Assembly: GCF_024053505.1 (NCBI RefSeq)
Contig: NZ_JAMXQS010000007.1
Coordinates: 1-64,000 of the forward strand
Source: Mesorhizobium liriopis
Lineage (GTDB): Bacteria; Pseudomonadota; Alphaproteobacteria; Rhizobiales; Rhizobiaceae
Direction of reading: 5' to 3'
DNA length: 64,000 bases
Every line of letters begins with the position of its first letter. Position 1 is the stretch's first letter. A program made the position numbers and the translations under genes. Below the pieces are notes generated by a model. It worked only from the letters and a program-made list of their open reading frames with translations, had not been told where the DNA came from and searched no databases. This document shows, one piece after another, positions 44,057 to 53,227 of the stretch.

Positions 44057-46849
44057 TCAGCCCAGGAGGCGCGGGGCGATCTTGTTGCTCTCTTCGTTCC
44101 CGGGCATCACGAAGTCGCTCAGTCTCCTGCGTGGGTGGCCCAGGAGGAAGCCTTGCGCCTCGCGGCAGCCCGCAGCGCGCACCAGTGTCAGCTGGTCTTC
44201 CGTTTCCACGCCTTCCGCCGTGGTGTCGAGACCGAGCTGGTCGGCGAGCCGCACGATGGTGGACACGATCGCCGCCGAATTCGGATGCGTGGTCATCTCC
44301 CGCACGAATGACTGGTCGATCTTGATCTTGCTGAAGGGAAACGAACGCAGATAGCCCAGTGCCGAATAGCCGGTGCCGAAATCGTCCAGCGCGATCTTGA
44401 TGCCTTCATCATGGAAGCGGCGCAGCAGTTGCGCCACGCGGTCGCTGTCGGCGAGGAGGGCTGATTCCGTGATTTCAAGCTCAAGCCGGCTCGGCGGCAT
44501 GCCCGAATGCTTGAGCGCATCCATCACGGTCGTGAATATCCCGTCCGAGCGCATCTGCACCGGCGAAAGATTGACCGCGATCCTGAGCGGCACGCTCATC
44601 TGGCTCGCTTCGAGGCAGGCTTGCGCCAGTACATAAGCCCCGATCTCCTCGATCAGGCCGGTTTCCTCGGCGAGCGGCACGAAATCCGCAGGGCTGACGC
44701 GTCCACGCTCGGGGTGGTCCCAGCGGGCAAGCGCTTCAAAGGCCACCGGTGCGTTTGTCTTGAGGTCGAAGACCGGCTGGTATTCGACCACGATTTCCTG
44801 TCGCAGAATCGACTGCTGAAGGTCCTGCGCGAGGTCGTGGCGATGCAGAAGGCGGGTTTCCACAGCCGGGTCGAAGAAGCGGCAGGTGCCGCGCCCGGCG
44901 CCTTTCGCCTCGTAAAGCGCCATATCGGCCATGCGCAACAAAGTGTCGGCATCGTGCGCGAGCTTGTTGGCGATCATGATGCCGACGCTCGCGCCGATGG
45001 TGACGGGCCGCCCCTTCAGGCGGAAGGGTCGCGACAAGCTGGCAACGATCTTCTCGCCCAGCCGGCGCGACTGAAACACCGGCTCGGCGAACAGGCAGGC
45101 GATCGCGAATTCGTCGCCGCCGAGTCGCGCGACCAGGCCGCTTTCACCCACGCAGGCCTCGAGCCGCCTCGCGACCTCGCGCAGGAGCATGTCGCCCACG
45201 GGATGGCCGAGCGTGTCGTTGACCTCCTTGAAGCGGTCGAGATCGAGATAAAGCAGTGCCAGCGTGCCCGAGCCGCCGAGCTCGGAGGCGAGCGCCATGC
45301 GGTCGAGCTCGGTGCGAAACAGCGCGCGGTTGGTCAGGCCGGTCAACGGGTCGTGATGGGCAAGGAAGCGGATCTGGCGCTCCTGCTCGATCAGAACCGC
45401 GTTGCGCGCTTCCGCCTCGCGATGGGCGCGCTCGGCTTCCAGTCTTGCTGCTTCGAGGGCGGCCTGAGCCTGTTTCAGCGGTGTGATGTCGGTGCGGATA
45501 CCGACCCATTCGCCGGCTTCGGTGCGTCGCTCCTTGGCCAGGAGCCAGCGTCCGTCGGCCAAGCGATATTCGAGCGAGCCCTCGGCCTTGCGATGCCAGT
45601 TCAGCAGATCGCCGATCCAGTGGTCGCGGTCGGCCTCATCTTCGCGGTGATAACGGCCGTCTCGCGCGGCGTCCCGCACCATGTCCTCGAATGAGGTGCC
45701 GGGAACGAAAAGCTCGCCGGTTTGCAAGAAGAGGTCGCGAAACTTCGCATTGGACATGATCAGCCGGTCATCGGCGTCCCACATGGCAAAACCGTCGGAC
45801 ATCGCATCGATGGCGTTTTCGAGCGTGCGGCGGGCGCGCATGCGTTCCTGTTCCAGCTGCTCGCGGCGGCGCAGGGCCGCGAGCAGGCCACCGGCCGACG
45901 CGAGCATCAAAAGCTCGGCAAGGGAAACGAGCATCAGGAGCCGGTCCTGATCCTGACGCCAGTCCGCCATGGTTACGGACGCATCGGCTACGACCTCCAC
46001 AATCACATCGTCGTAAAGCGTGGTTCGCGTCGTGCTGAAGGAAGACGACCCGTCGGATGGTTCGGCTGCCTGCTTCCCCATGGCGAGTTCGTCATGGGGA
46101 AGGCTTGCGAGCAACGTCTTGTTCGGGCGCTCGAGACGGATTTGAAGCGTCGGGCTTCCGGCCGCCTCGAGCAGAAGCCGGGTCAGGCGCGCCGCCGGCA
46201 CTTCCGCGGCGGCCCAGAACGGCTGATTGCCGGAAAGGGATACCGGGCGCACGAGATAAAGCGACCATTCACCGGTTTGCGGGTTGCGCACCGGTCCCAT
46301 CAGACGCGAACGGCCGCCCAACCGTTCACCATCACCCGCGCCTGGAGCAATGCCGATCGCTTGGCCGAGCGGGCGCGAACGGCCCGATGCCCAGACCGTG
46401 CCGTCGGGCGACAGAAGAACGAGATCGCGAAAAACAAGGCTTTGCGCGTTGAAGCCCTGTAAAAGCCGCGACGCCGTTTCCGAGCTTGCAGCCGCTCCGT
46501 TCGAGCCCGCCGCTGCGAAGAGGTCAGGCAGGCTCGCCAGCACGCTGTCGATCTGAAGCAACTGGCGGTTCACCGTGCTTTCGATGATGGTCGCGGTGCG
46601 GGCAAGCGAATTCTCCGCAGTGGAACGCGCCATCTGCCAGCTGCGCTGAAGCAAAAGGGCCGAGGTGCCGATCAGCCCCGCTGAGAGAATTGCGGTGACA
46701 ATCACGACGGCAGTGACGAGGCGAGCGCGGAACCCGGTCAGGAATCGACGAGCCAAGCGAATGGGGAGAGACAATGCGGCGTGAAGCGGGCGCTGCCGCA
46801 TCTGACCACCGGTCCTGTTGCCGAATCTATTGCTTTCCTTTCGCGTCAT
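44057..46849 (-). CDS. Membrane PAS-GGDEF-EAL protein (c-di-GMP synthesis/breakdown)
   Basis: A 930-aa inner-membrane enzyme. In order: TM helix (about 44-67), a periplasmic sensor region of about 230 residues, second TM (about 300-325), PAS-like domain (SDGFAMWDADDRLI), coiled coil (QAALEAARLEAERA), GGDEF domain with intact GGDEF at 577-581, and EAL domain with EALARW at 705, plus NLSPVQM, EITESAL, DDFGTGYSALG and KIDQSFV. Both c-di-GMP synthesis and hydrolysis motifs are complete; no RxxD inhibitory site precedes GGDEF. The ATG at 46849 overlaps the stop of the DctP-like gene (ATGA), so the two are coupled and the binding protein probably acts on the periplasmic region. Confidence 0.9.
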   Translation of the reverse strand: MTRKESNRFGNRTGGQMRQRPLHAALSLPIRLARRFLTGFRARLVTAVVIVTAILSAGLIGTSALLLQRSWQMARSTAENSLARTATIIESTVNRQLLQIDSVLASLPDLFAAAGSNGAAASSETASRLLQGFNAQSLVFRDLVLLSPDGTVWASGRSRPLGQAIGIAPGAGDGERLGGRSRLMGPVRNPQTGEWSLYLVRPVSLSGNQPFWAAAEVPAARLTRLLLEAAGSPTLQIRLERPNKTLLASLPHDELAMGKQAAEPSDGSSSFSTTRTTLYDDVIVEVVADASVTMADWRQDQDRLLMLVSLAELLMLASAGGLLAALRRREQLEQERMRARRTLENAIDAMSDGFAMWDADDRLIMSNAKFRDLFLQTGELFVPGTSFEDMVRDAARDGRYHREDEADRDHWIGDLLNWHRKAEGSLEYRLADGRWLLAKERRTEAGEWVGIRTDITPLKQAQAALEAARLEAERAHREAEARNAVLIEQERQIRFLAHHDPLTGLTNRALFRTELDRMALASELGGSGTLALLYLDLDRFKEVNDTLGHPVGDMLLREVARRLEACVGESGLVARLGGDEFAIACLFAEPVFQSRRLGEKIVASLSRPFRLKGRPVTIGASVGIMIANKLAHDADTLLRMADMALYEAKGAGRGTCRFFDPAVETRLLHRHDLAQDLQQSILRQEIVVEYQPVFDLKTNAPVAFEALARWDHPERGRVSPADFVPLAEETGLIEEIGAYVLAQACLEASQMSVPLRIAVNLSPVQMRSDGIFTTVMDALKHSGMPPSRLELEITESALLADSDRVAQLLRRFHDEGIKIALDDFGTGYSALGYLRSFPFSKIKIDQSFVREMTTHPNSAAIVSTIVRLADQLGLDTTAEGVETEDQLTLVRAAGCREAQGFLLGHPRRRLSDFVMPGNEESNKIAPRLLG

Positions 46850-47922
46850 CGCGTTGGAACCTTCGATCCCACCACCGGTGCGATGTACCGGTTCCACGAT
46901 GTGCCGCAAGAGGATCCGCAGCGATCCAGCCAACGCGGAAGCAGGACTTCAGCCAACAGTCTTTCCCTCTCCCGTTCATCTTCCGCTTTTCGTGGAACGA
47001 TCAGCATATGCGCCAGGCCTGCGGGGTCTTCGCAGGCCGTGGTGTTCAAGGCGCATTCGAAAGGCAGTGCCGTTTCTCTGGCGGCCGCATCCCAGATGCG
47101 GCTTTCGAGATCCGAAAGCCCGCGCAGTATGGTGTCGCGCCTGTCGGCCTGGATCTTGCGCCAGGCACCGTGATTGGCGGCAAAAAGCGAAATGCCCCAG
47201 CTCAACGCCATCGCATGCATATGCGAGGCGAGCTGCGTCACGCCGATCTGCCTGCCGCTCGACGCGCTGGTGATCACGCAATCCACTACATCGGCCTGAA
47301 AGGCTTCGCGTAGTTCGGCGAAGGGAATCACCACGCCGACCGCGCCCAGGCCTGATACGAAGTCGGACTGGGACGCCGAAGAGGTTCGAATCCGTCGTCC
47401 GCGCAAGTCCTCGAAAGAGGAGAAAGGTGTTCGGCAGAGCATGACCTGCGCCGGGTAGGTATAAACTGCCAGCAGTTCGGCATCGTAACGGTCGGACAGG
47501 ATCTCGCTCAAGCGAGGCCGAAAGGCTGCCACCACGCGCCGCAACGTGGCAATGTCCGGATTGAGGCCGGGCAGATCGACCGCCGCGAGTTCCGGCTCAT
47601 CGGCAGATGCGACCGCCGCCAGTACGGTGGCAAAAGGCACGACGCCCAGCCGCAACAACGGCAGCAGATCCTCGCTGCTCAAACCGCTCCGGTCGAATGG
47701 AGCGATGGTCGCACGGATGCTGCCGTCGGACAGGTGTTCGATCTCACGGGTCCAGAACGGCTCCTCGAATTCGCGATACTGTGCGACTGCACCCAGGCCG
47801 CCGACGATCTTGAGCTCGAGCGCTTCATGCGCGCGCGCGCCAGTCACGAGCAGCAGCAGCGCGCAGATCGCGAACAGGCCTCTTTCGAATCGCAGGCCGC
47901 TGAATGGCGGTCGGTGGAACAC
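46846..47922 (-). CDS. Periplasmic DctP-like binding protein coupled to GGDEF/EAL
   Basis: A 358-aa exported protein with a hydrophobic signal segment (FAICALLLLVTGARA). The body matches the TRAP-transporter DctP solute-binding fold, clearest at FEDLRGRRIRTSSASQSDF and the following GVVIPFAELREAFQADVVDC, with the conserved arginine that binds carboxylates at RIR. No TRAP membrane genes (dctQ/dctM) are present. Instead the next gene is a membrane GGDEF/EAL enzyme starting inside this stop codon. A sensor role for a small organic acid is therefore inferred. The start is GTG at 47922 with no good ribosome site; it could be wrong. Confidence 0.82.
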   Translation of the reverse strand: MFHRPPFSGLRFERGLFAICALLLLVTGARAHEALELKIVGGLGAVAQYREFEEPFWTREIEHLSDGSIRATIAPFDRSGLSSEDLLPLLRLGVVPFATVLAAVASADEPELAAVDLPGLNPDIATLRRVVAAFRPRLSEILSDRYDAELLAVYTYPAQVMLCRTPFSSFEDLRGRRIRTSSASQSDFVSGLGAVGVVIPFAELREAFQADVVDCVITSASSGRQIGVTQLASHMHAMALSWGISLFAANHGAWRKIQADRRDTILRGLSDLESRIWDAAARETALPFECALNTTACEDPAGLAHMLIVPRKAEDERERERLLAEVLLPRWLDRCGSSCGTSWNRYIAPVVGSKVPTR

Positions 47923-47980
47923 TAAGATCTGCCTGTGGCTAAAAACTCCGCGCCCGACCTGACCGCAAAAACTTTAAGAA

Positions 47981-47999
47981 GAACGAAAGCCGTTCGTTC
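47981..47999. promoter_or_regulatory. Palindrome in the gap upstream of soxB
   Basis: GAACGAA and TTCGTTC flank a 5-base centre, forming a perfect 19-bp inverted repeat. It lies between the divergent DctP-like gene (59 bases away) and soxB (105 bases away). The symmetry suits a dimeric repressor such as a TetR or GntR protein. It does not fit the alphaproteobacterial LexA direct repeat. Confidence 0.45.
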
Positions 48000-48103
48000 A
48001 ACTTGAACCCCGGACTGCGAGATGATCACGCCGCATTGACTTCCGCTGGCTGTCCGGCGACGAACCTATGAGCAATGGGGCGAGACAGCATGATAGGTCG
48101 GGC

Positions 48104-49354
48104 GTGAAGCGCTATTCGGCATGGGAACTGGTTCGCGAAGGCCTGCGCGACCACAAAGGCTGGCAGCCGGCCTGGCGCGATGCGACCCCCAAATCCTCCT
48201 ACGACGCCGTGATCGTGGGCGGCGGCGGGCATGGGCTCGCGACCGCCTATTATCTTGCCAAGAACCACAACATCACGCGGGTGGCGGTGATCGAGAAGGG
48301 TTGGCTCGGCGGCGGCAATACGGGGCGCAACACGTCCACGATCCGCTCCAACTACTTCTATCCCGAAAGTGTGGCGCTCTACGATTTCGCGCTGAAACTC
48401 TATGAAGGGCTGGGGCGCGAGCTCAACTACAACATCATGCTGTCGCAGCGCGGCGTGGTGACGGTGGCGCATTCGGAAGCCGAGATGGAAATCGCAGCGC
48501 GCACCGTGAACGCGATGCAGATCAACGGCACGGATGCCGAACTGCTCGACCGCCACGACGTGCTCAAACGCGCGCCGCTGTTGAACGACAGCCCGCAAGC
48601 GCGCTTCCCGATCTTCGGCGGCTCGTGGCAGGGCCGCGCGGGCGTCGCACGCCACGATGCGGTGGCGTGGGGCTATGCGCGCGGGGCCAGCGATCTCGGC
48701 ATCGACATCATCCAGAACTGCGAGGTCGCGGGCTTCCTCATCGAGAACGGACGTTGCCGGGGCGTGGAAACGTCGAGGGGCACGATCCGGGCGGACAATG
48801 TCGGGCTGACGGTGGCGGGCAGTTCCTCGGTGCTCGCGAACCTCGCCGGGTTCGAACTGCCGATGCGCACCTATTCGCTGCAGGCCATGGTGTCGGAGCC
48901 GATCAAGCCGGTACTCGATACGGTGGTGCTTTATCTCGGCACGGGCACTTACCTCTTCCAATCGGACAAGGGCGAGATCGTCGTCGGCGGCGGCATCGAC
49001 CGCACGCCGTCCTATGCCCAGCGCGGCAATCCGCCGGTGCAGACGCAGGTGATTTCGGGCCTGCTCGAAATGTTTCCGTCTTTCGGTCAGTTGAGGATGC
49101 TGCGGCAATGGGCAGGAGCCGTGGATGTGGTGCCCGATTCCTCGCCGATCATCGGACCTTCCCCCGTGCCGGGCCTTTATCTCAATTGCGGCTGGGGCAC
49201 GGGCGGGTTCAAGTCGATCCCGGCCGGCGGCTGGCTGCTCGCGCACCTGATCGCCAATGGCAGCCATCATGAGATCAGCCGTCCCTTCGATCTCGACCGC
49301 TTCCGCACCGGCCGCCTGATCGACGAGGCGGCGGGGTCGGGCATCGCGCATTGA
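48104..49354 (+). CDS. soxB: Sarcosine oxidase beta subunit
   Basis: A 416-aa FAD/FMN-binding subunit of the cytoplasmic heterotetrameric sarcosine oxidase, which oxidises sarcosine to glycine and, with tetrahydrofolate, 5,10-methylene-THF. N-terminal KRYSAWELVREGLRDHKGW is typical of SoxB; the Rossmann motif VIVGGGGHGLATAYYL follows; the segment VARHDAVAWGYARGA corresponds to the region with the covalent FMN histidine. GTG at 48104 gives the family length; an in-frame ATG at 48068 adds 12 residues and is the alternative. Confidence 0.94.
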   Translation: MKRYSAWELVREGLRDHKGWQPAWRDATPKSSYDAVIVGGGGHGLATAYYLAKNHNITRVAVIEKGWLGGGNTGRNTSTIRSNYFYPESVALYDFALKLYEGLGRELNYNIMLSQRGVVTVAHSEAEMEIAARTVNAMQINGTDAELLDRHDVLKRAPLLNDSPQARFPIFGGSWQGRAGVARHDAVAWGYARGASDLGIDIIQNCEVAGFLIENGRCRGVETSRGTIRADNVGLTVAGSSSVLANLAGFELPMRTYSLQAMVSEPIKPVLDTVVLYLGTGTYLFQSDKGEIVVGGGIDRTPSYAQRGNPPVQTQVISGLLEMFPSFGQLRMLRQWAGAVDVVPDSSPIIGPSPVPGLYLNCGWGTGGFKSIPAGGWLLAHLIANGSHHEISRPFDLDRFRTGRLIDEAAGSGIAH

Positions 49355-49358
49355 AGCC

Positions 49359-49395
49359 TGATCCCGAAAAGTTGCAGACTTTTCGGATAAGATCA
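49359..49395. repeat. Rhizobiales dispersed palindrome inside the sox operon
   Basis: A perfect 9-bp stem, CCGAAAAGT and ACTTTTCGG (49364-49372 and 49378-49386), is enclosed by outer TGATC and GATCA, followed by GC. This pattern closely resembles the short intergenic palindrome scattered through Mesorhizobium and related genomes. It lies in the 63-bp soxB-soxD gap and could act as an RNA hairpin that changes the ratio of subunits. Confidence 0.7.
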
Positions 49396-49417
49396 TGCGC
49401 CCTTGAGAGAACAGACT

Positions 49418-49774
49418 ATGCAGATTTTTCCCTGTCCGTTCTGCGGTTCGCGCGACGAGACCGAATTCACCTTCGGTGGTGAGGCCGGCAAGGTGCGCCC
49501 TGCACCCGCAGATGCCGTGTCGCCGGAAGACTGGTCGCGCTTTCTCCATCTTCATCCCAATCCGCGCGGGGCCGTGCGCGAGATATGGCGGCACGACACC
49601 TGCGGTGAGTTCTTTCTGATGGAGCGGGATACGCTGACGCATCGGGTTTCAGCCACGCATTCCCTGCGCGAGGAAGGCGCGCAGGCATCCTCGGCCTCCG
49701 TGCCGCACCAGGGCGAAAGCTTCGGCACGCTGACGCCGGGCGTCGAAACAGGAACCAGCGAGGCCGGCCTGTGA
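49418..49774 (+). CDS. soxD: Sarcosine oxidase delta subunit
   Basis: A 118-aa zinc-binding subunit. The N-terminus FPCPFCGSRDETEF and a later HDTCGEFFLMERD supply the Cys, Cys, His, Cys ligands. The last 30 or so residues (Ser/Gly/Thr-rich, SVPHQGESFGTL) extend beyond the conserved core. The ATG has GAGAGA upstream; the stop overlaps soxA as GTGA. Confidence 0.93.
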   Translation: MQIFPCPFCGSRDETEFTFGGEAGKVRPAPADAVSPEDWSRFLHLHPNPRGAVREIWRHDTCGEFFLMERDTLTHRVSATHSLREEGAQASSASVPHQGESFGTLTPGVETGTSEAGL

Positions 49775-52572
49775 CATCGCGGCGTTTGGGTGAAATCGGC
49801 CCGCTTTCCTTTTCCTTCGACGGCAAGCCCTATCGCGGGCGTGATGGCGATACGCTCGCCTCAGCACTTCTCGCCAATGGCGTGCGCCTGGTCGGGCGAT
49901 CGTTCAAATATCACCGCCCGCGAGGGGTATGGGGTTTTGGGGCGGAAGAGCCCAATGCGCTGTTCGACGTGACGGAAAACGGCAAGACCACGCCCAATCT
50001 GCGCGGAACGACCGAACTCTTACGCGATGGCATGGCCCTCCGCTCGGTGAATGCGGCACCTACCGCCGCAAGCGATCGCTATGGCGCGCTCGACCGGCTC
50101 GCGCGCTTCCTGCCCGCCGGCTTCTACTACAAGACCTTTCTGTGGCCCGACTGGCACCGTTTCGAGCCGAGCATCCGCAACATGGCTGGACTGGGCCGGC
50201 TGGACGGGGCGCATCAGCCGGCGGCCGAGGTGGCGACGGTCAGTGCGCAGTGCGATAGGCTGGTGATCGGTGCGGGGCCGGCCGGGCTCACGGCCGCGCG
50301 GGCAGCGGCGGGTCTTGGCTCGGTCATGCTGGTGGACGACCGCGTCCTGCCCGGCGGCTCGCTGCTTTGGTGCGAAGCGGAGGTCGAGGGACGGGCGGGG
50401 CCGGACTGGGCGCGCTCTATCACGGACGATCTGCAGGCGGGGGGCCACACGGTCCTGTCCCGCGCCACCGCATACGGCATCTACGACCACAACCTCGTCG
50501 CCATCTGGGAGCGCCGCGAAAACCTGCCCGACCGGGTCTGGCGCGTGCGGGCCAAGGAGATCGTGGTCGCAACCGGTGCCATCGAGCGGCCGCTCGTCTT
50601 CGCCGACAATGACCGGCCCGGCGTGATGTCGGCCGAAGCAGGGCTCTATTACCTCAAACGGCACGATGTGCTGGTGGGCGAGCGCGTCGCGGTCTTCACC
50701 AACAATGACAGCGCCTATCGCACGGCCGGTGAACTGGCACGGGCAGGCGCCCGCGTGATCCTGGCCGACACCCGTCGTCAGGCTGGTGTCGTCGCGCCCG
50801 AAGGCGTCGAGTTGCGCATGGGAGCATCGGTCGAGGCCGTTTATGGCGCGCGTGGGGTCGAAGCGGTTTCCATGGACAAACGGCGCCGCGAGGCGGATGC
50901 GGTTCTGGTGTCGGGCGGCTTCACGCCCACAGTCCACCTGTTCTGCCAGAACAAGGGCAAGCTGCACTACGACGAGAAGCTCGGCGCACTGGTGCCGCGC
51001 GAGCCGGTGGAAGGCATGCGCGTGGTGGGTGCCGCGAACGGCGCATTCGGGCTCGATGCCGCCTTGAGCGATGGCGCCGGCGAGGAAGCGCTGGGCGAAA
51101 CCTACGGCATCGCACCGCTCTGGCCGAAATCGTCGGGCAAGAGCCGCCAATGGATCGACTTTCAGAACGACGTGACGCTGAAGGACGTGGAACTCGCCGC
51201 GCGCGAGAACTTCCGTTCGGTCGAGCACCTCAAGCGCTACACCACGCTCGGCATGGCGACCGACCAGGGTAAGACCTCGAACATGAACGGCTTGGCCGCC
51301 ATGGCTGCGATCACGGGGCAGGGGATCGAGGCGACGGGCACAACGACCTACCGCCCGCCCTTCACGCCGGTGCCGCTCACCGCCATTGCAGGCCGCAGGC
51401 GTGGTGAGCTTTTCAACCCTGTGCGGCGCCTCCCACTCGAAGCGCGGCATCGTGCGGCGGGTGCCACCTTCCGCGAATATGGCGGCTGGCTGCGTCCGGC
51501 CTGGTTCGGCGAGGGCACCAAGGACGAGGCCGTGCGCCGGGAGGCTGAGCGGGCACGCGAAACCGTCGCCATTCTCGACGGCTCGCCGCTCGGCAAGATC
51601 GAGGTCATGGGGCCGGATGCCGGGCGGCTCGCGGATTTCAACTCCTACAACACGCTTTCGACGCTAAAGCCTTGCCGCATCCGCTACGGCTTCATGCTGA
51701 CCGAAAGTGGCGTGGTCTATGATGACGGCGTGTCGCTGAAAGTGGCGGACGACCATTATCTGGTGTCGTGCTCGTCGGGCCATGTCGCGGGCGTTTATGC
51801 GCGGCTCGAAGAATGGCGGCAGGACGGGTTCGATCCGGGGCGCGTCTTCGTCCACAACGCCACGCCGCAGTGGGCGACGCTGACGGCGAGCGGCCCGCGT
51901 GCCAAGGCCTTGGTCGAGGCGCTGAGCCTCGGCGTCGATCTGAGTGATGAAGCCCTGCCGCATATGGCGTTTGCGCAAGGCCGCTTCGGTGCCGTGCCTG
52001 CGCGCGTAGCGCGGGTGAGCTTCACCGGCGACCGATCCTATGAAATCTCGGTGCCGTCCAGGGCGGCCGGCGCGTTGCTCGATGCCATGCTGGAAGCAGG
52101 CCGTCCGCTCGATGCCGGGCTGATGGGCTCGGAAGCGCTTCTGCTGCTGCGCGCCGAAAAGGGCTATCTCATCGCCGGCAAGGACACGGACGGCACGACC
52201 ATGCCGCATGACCTTGGCGTGTCGGGGCCGCGGAGCAAGCGCAAAGACGAATTCATGGGCAAGCGCTCGCTCTTCACTGAAGAAGCCGAGCGCGAGAACC
52301 GTCAGCAATTCGTCGGGCTCGAAGCCGAGACCTTATTGCCGACCGGTGCACACGGCGTTGAGCGCGTGAGCGAGAAGCGGCGCTCGATCGGCTTCGTAAC
52401 GTCGAGCTACCAGAGCCCGACGCTCAAGCGGCCCATCGCGCTCGGGCTGATCGAGCGGGGTTTGAGCCGGGTTGGTGAAGAGATCGAGCTGGTTCATCTC
52501 GGGCAGACGTTCCGCGCGCGTATTTCCACGCCTTGCGCCTTCGATCCGGAAGGAGTGCGCCTCAATGCTTGA
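49771..52572 (+). CDS. soxA: Sarcosine oxidase alpha subunit
   Basis: A 933-aa multi-domain subunit. A small N-terminal ferredoxin-like domain without cluster cysteines (FDGKPYRGRDGDTLASALL) is followed by an NAD/FAD domain (VIGAGPAGLTAARAAAGLG), a long central part and a C-terminal GcvT-like aminomethyltransferase domain (VYARLEEWRQDGFDPG through GAHGVERVSEKRRSIGFVT), which uses tetrahydrofolate. GTG start in the soxD stop; ATG of soxG lies inside its last codons. No folD, purU or glyA follows, unlike in some relatives. Confidence 0.94.
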   Translation: MTSRRLGEIGPLSFSFDGKPYRGRDGDTLASALLANGVRLVGRSFKYHRPRGVWGFGAEEPNALFDVTENGKTTPNLRGTTELLRDGMALRSVNAAPTAASDRYGALDRLARFLPAGFYYKTFLWPDWHRFEPSIRNMAGLGRLDGAHQPAAEVATVSAQCDRLVIGAGPAGLTAARAAAGLGSVMLVDDRVLPGGSLLWCEAEVEGRAGPDWARSITDDLQAGGHTVLSRATAYGIYDHNLVAIWERRENLPDRVWRVRAKEIVVATGAIERPLVFADNDRPGVMSAEAGLYYLKRHDVLVGERVAVFTNNDSAYRTAGELARAGARVILADTRRQAGVVAPEGVELRMGASVEAVYGARGVEAVSMDKRRREADAVLVSGGFTPTVHLFCQNKGKLHYDEKLGALVPREPVEGMRVVGAANGAFGLDAALSDGAGEEALGETYGIAPLWPKSSGKSRQWIDFQNDVTLKDVELAARENFRSVEHLKRYTTLGMATDQGKTSNMNGLAAMAAITGQGIEATGTTTYRPPFTPVPLTAIAGRRRGELFNPVRRLPLEARHRAAGATFREYGGWLRPAWFGEGTKDEAVRREAERARETVAILDGSPLGKIEVMGPDAGRLADFNSYNTLSTLKPCRIRYGFMLTESGVVYDDGVSLKVADDHYLVSCSSGHVAGVYARLEEWRQDGFDPGRVFVHNATPQWATLTASGPRAKALVEALSLGVDLSDEALPHMAFAQGRFGAVPARVARVSFTGDRSYEISVPSRAAGALLDAMLEAGRPLDAGLMGSEALLLLRAEKGYLIAGKDTDGTTMPHDLGVSGPRSKRKDEFMGKRSLFTEEAERENRQQFVGLEAETLLPTGAHGVERVSEKRRSIGFVTSSYQSPTLKRPIALGLIERGLSRVGEEIELVHLGQTFRARISTPCAFDPEGVRLNA

Positions 52573-53095
52573 CCGCCCGAGCGACAAGGAATTGCAGAGC
52601 AAGTGGTCGCCCACGCCTGATTGGCTCAGGGCCGCAATCATCCGTGGTGATTGGTCAGCGCACGCAGTACGGGGCTTGGGCCAGACGCTGGTGAGCGGTG
52701 ATCTGGTGAAGGCGCGGGAAGCCCTGGCACCGGGCGCGAGCGAGGTCGGGCTTTGGGATGAGACGGGTGCCTTGCCGGTTCAGGTGCGGATTGGCCGCGA
52801 CCGGGCGCTTTTCGTGACGGAAAACCCACTCGGGACTGAGAGCGGCTGGCGCGACGGGTTCGCGGTGAGCAGTGCCGATGATCTCTGGCTGGTGATCGAT
52901 CTCGAAGGCGAGGGCGTGCGCGAAGTTTTGCGAGAGGGCACGGCGGCCGATCTGGATGGCGGGAGCGCATCCGCTTCAGTGCTTTTTGCCGGCGTCCCCG
53001 CGCTGCTCTACCGGTTCGAGGGGCGAACGCGGCTGCATGTGGAGGCACCGCTTGGGGCTTATCTCTGGCGGTGGTTGGAGACGCGGGTGGGGTAA
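52565..53095 (+). CDS. soxG: Sarcosine oxidase gamma subunit
   Basis: A 176-aa subunit of the sarcosine oxidase complex. Gamma subunits diverge strongly; this one is recognised by position after soxA, by size and by the C-terminal AGVPALLYRFEGRTRLHVEAPLGAYLWRWLE, typical of SoxG. It starts at ATG overlapping the soxA stop by 8 bases. It ends the soxBDAG operon; the next gene is on the other strand. Confidence 0.88.
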   Translation: MLDRPSDKELQSKWSPTPDWLRAAIIRGDWSAHAVRGLGQTLVSGDLVKAREALAPGASEVGLWDETGALPVQVRIGRDRALFVTENPLGTESGWRDGFAVSSADDLWLVIDLEGEGVREVLREGTAADLDGGSASASVLFAGVPALLYRFEGRTRLHVEAPLGAYLWRWLETRVG

Positions 53096-53227
53096 CGGGG
53101 GCCACACCTTACCTCATCATCGAACCTTGGCGGCTTGGAAAAATTCTCAAAGAACGAGGTGCGGGTGAAGTGGCCGTCCTATCGACTTTTCCAGCAAGCG
53201 AGATGGACAGAATTCAGCGTCTGACCC

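Noticed and set aside
47981-47995. GAAC-N7-GTTC read as a LexA site upstream of soxB
   Set aside because: Alphaproteobacterial LexA uses a direct repeat (GTTC-N7-GTTC). This is an inverted repeat, and sox is not a repair operon.
48026-49642. 538-codon minus-strand frame covering soxB and soxD
   Set aside because: Antisense to two recognised sarcosine oxidase subunits; spans their intergenic gap only by chance.
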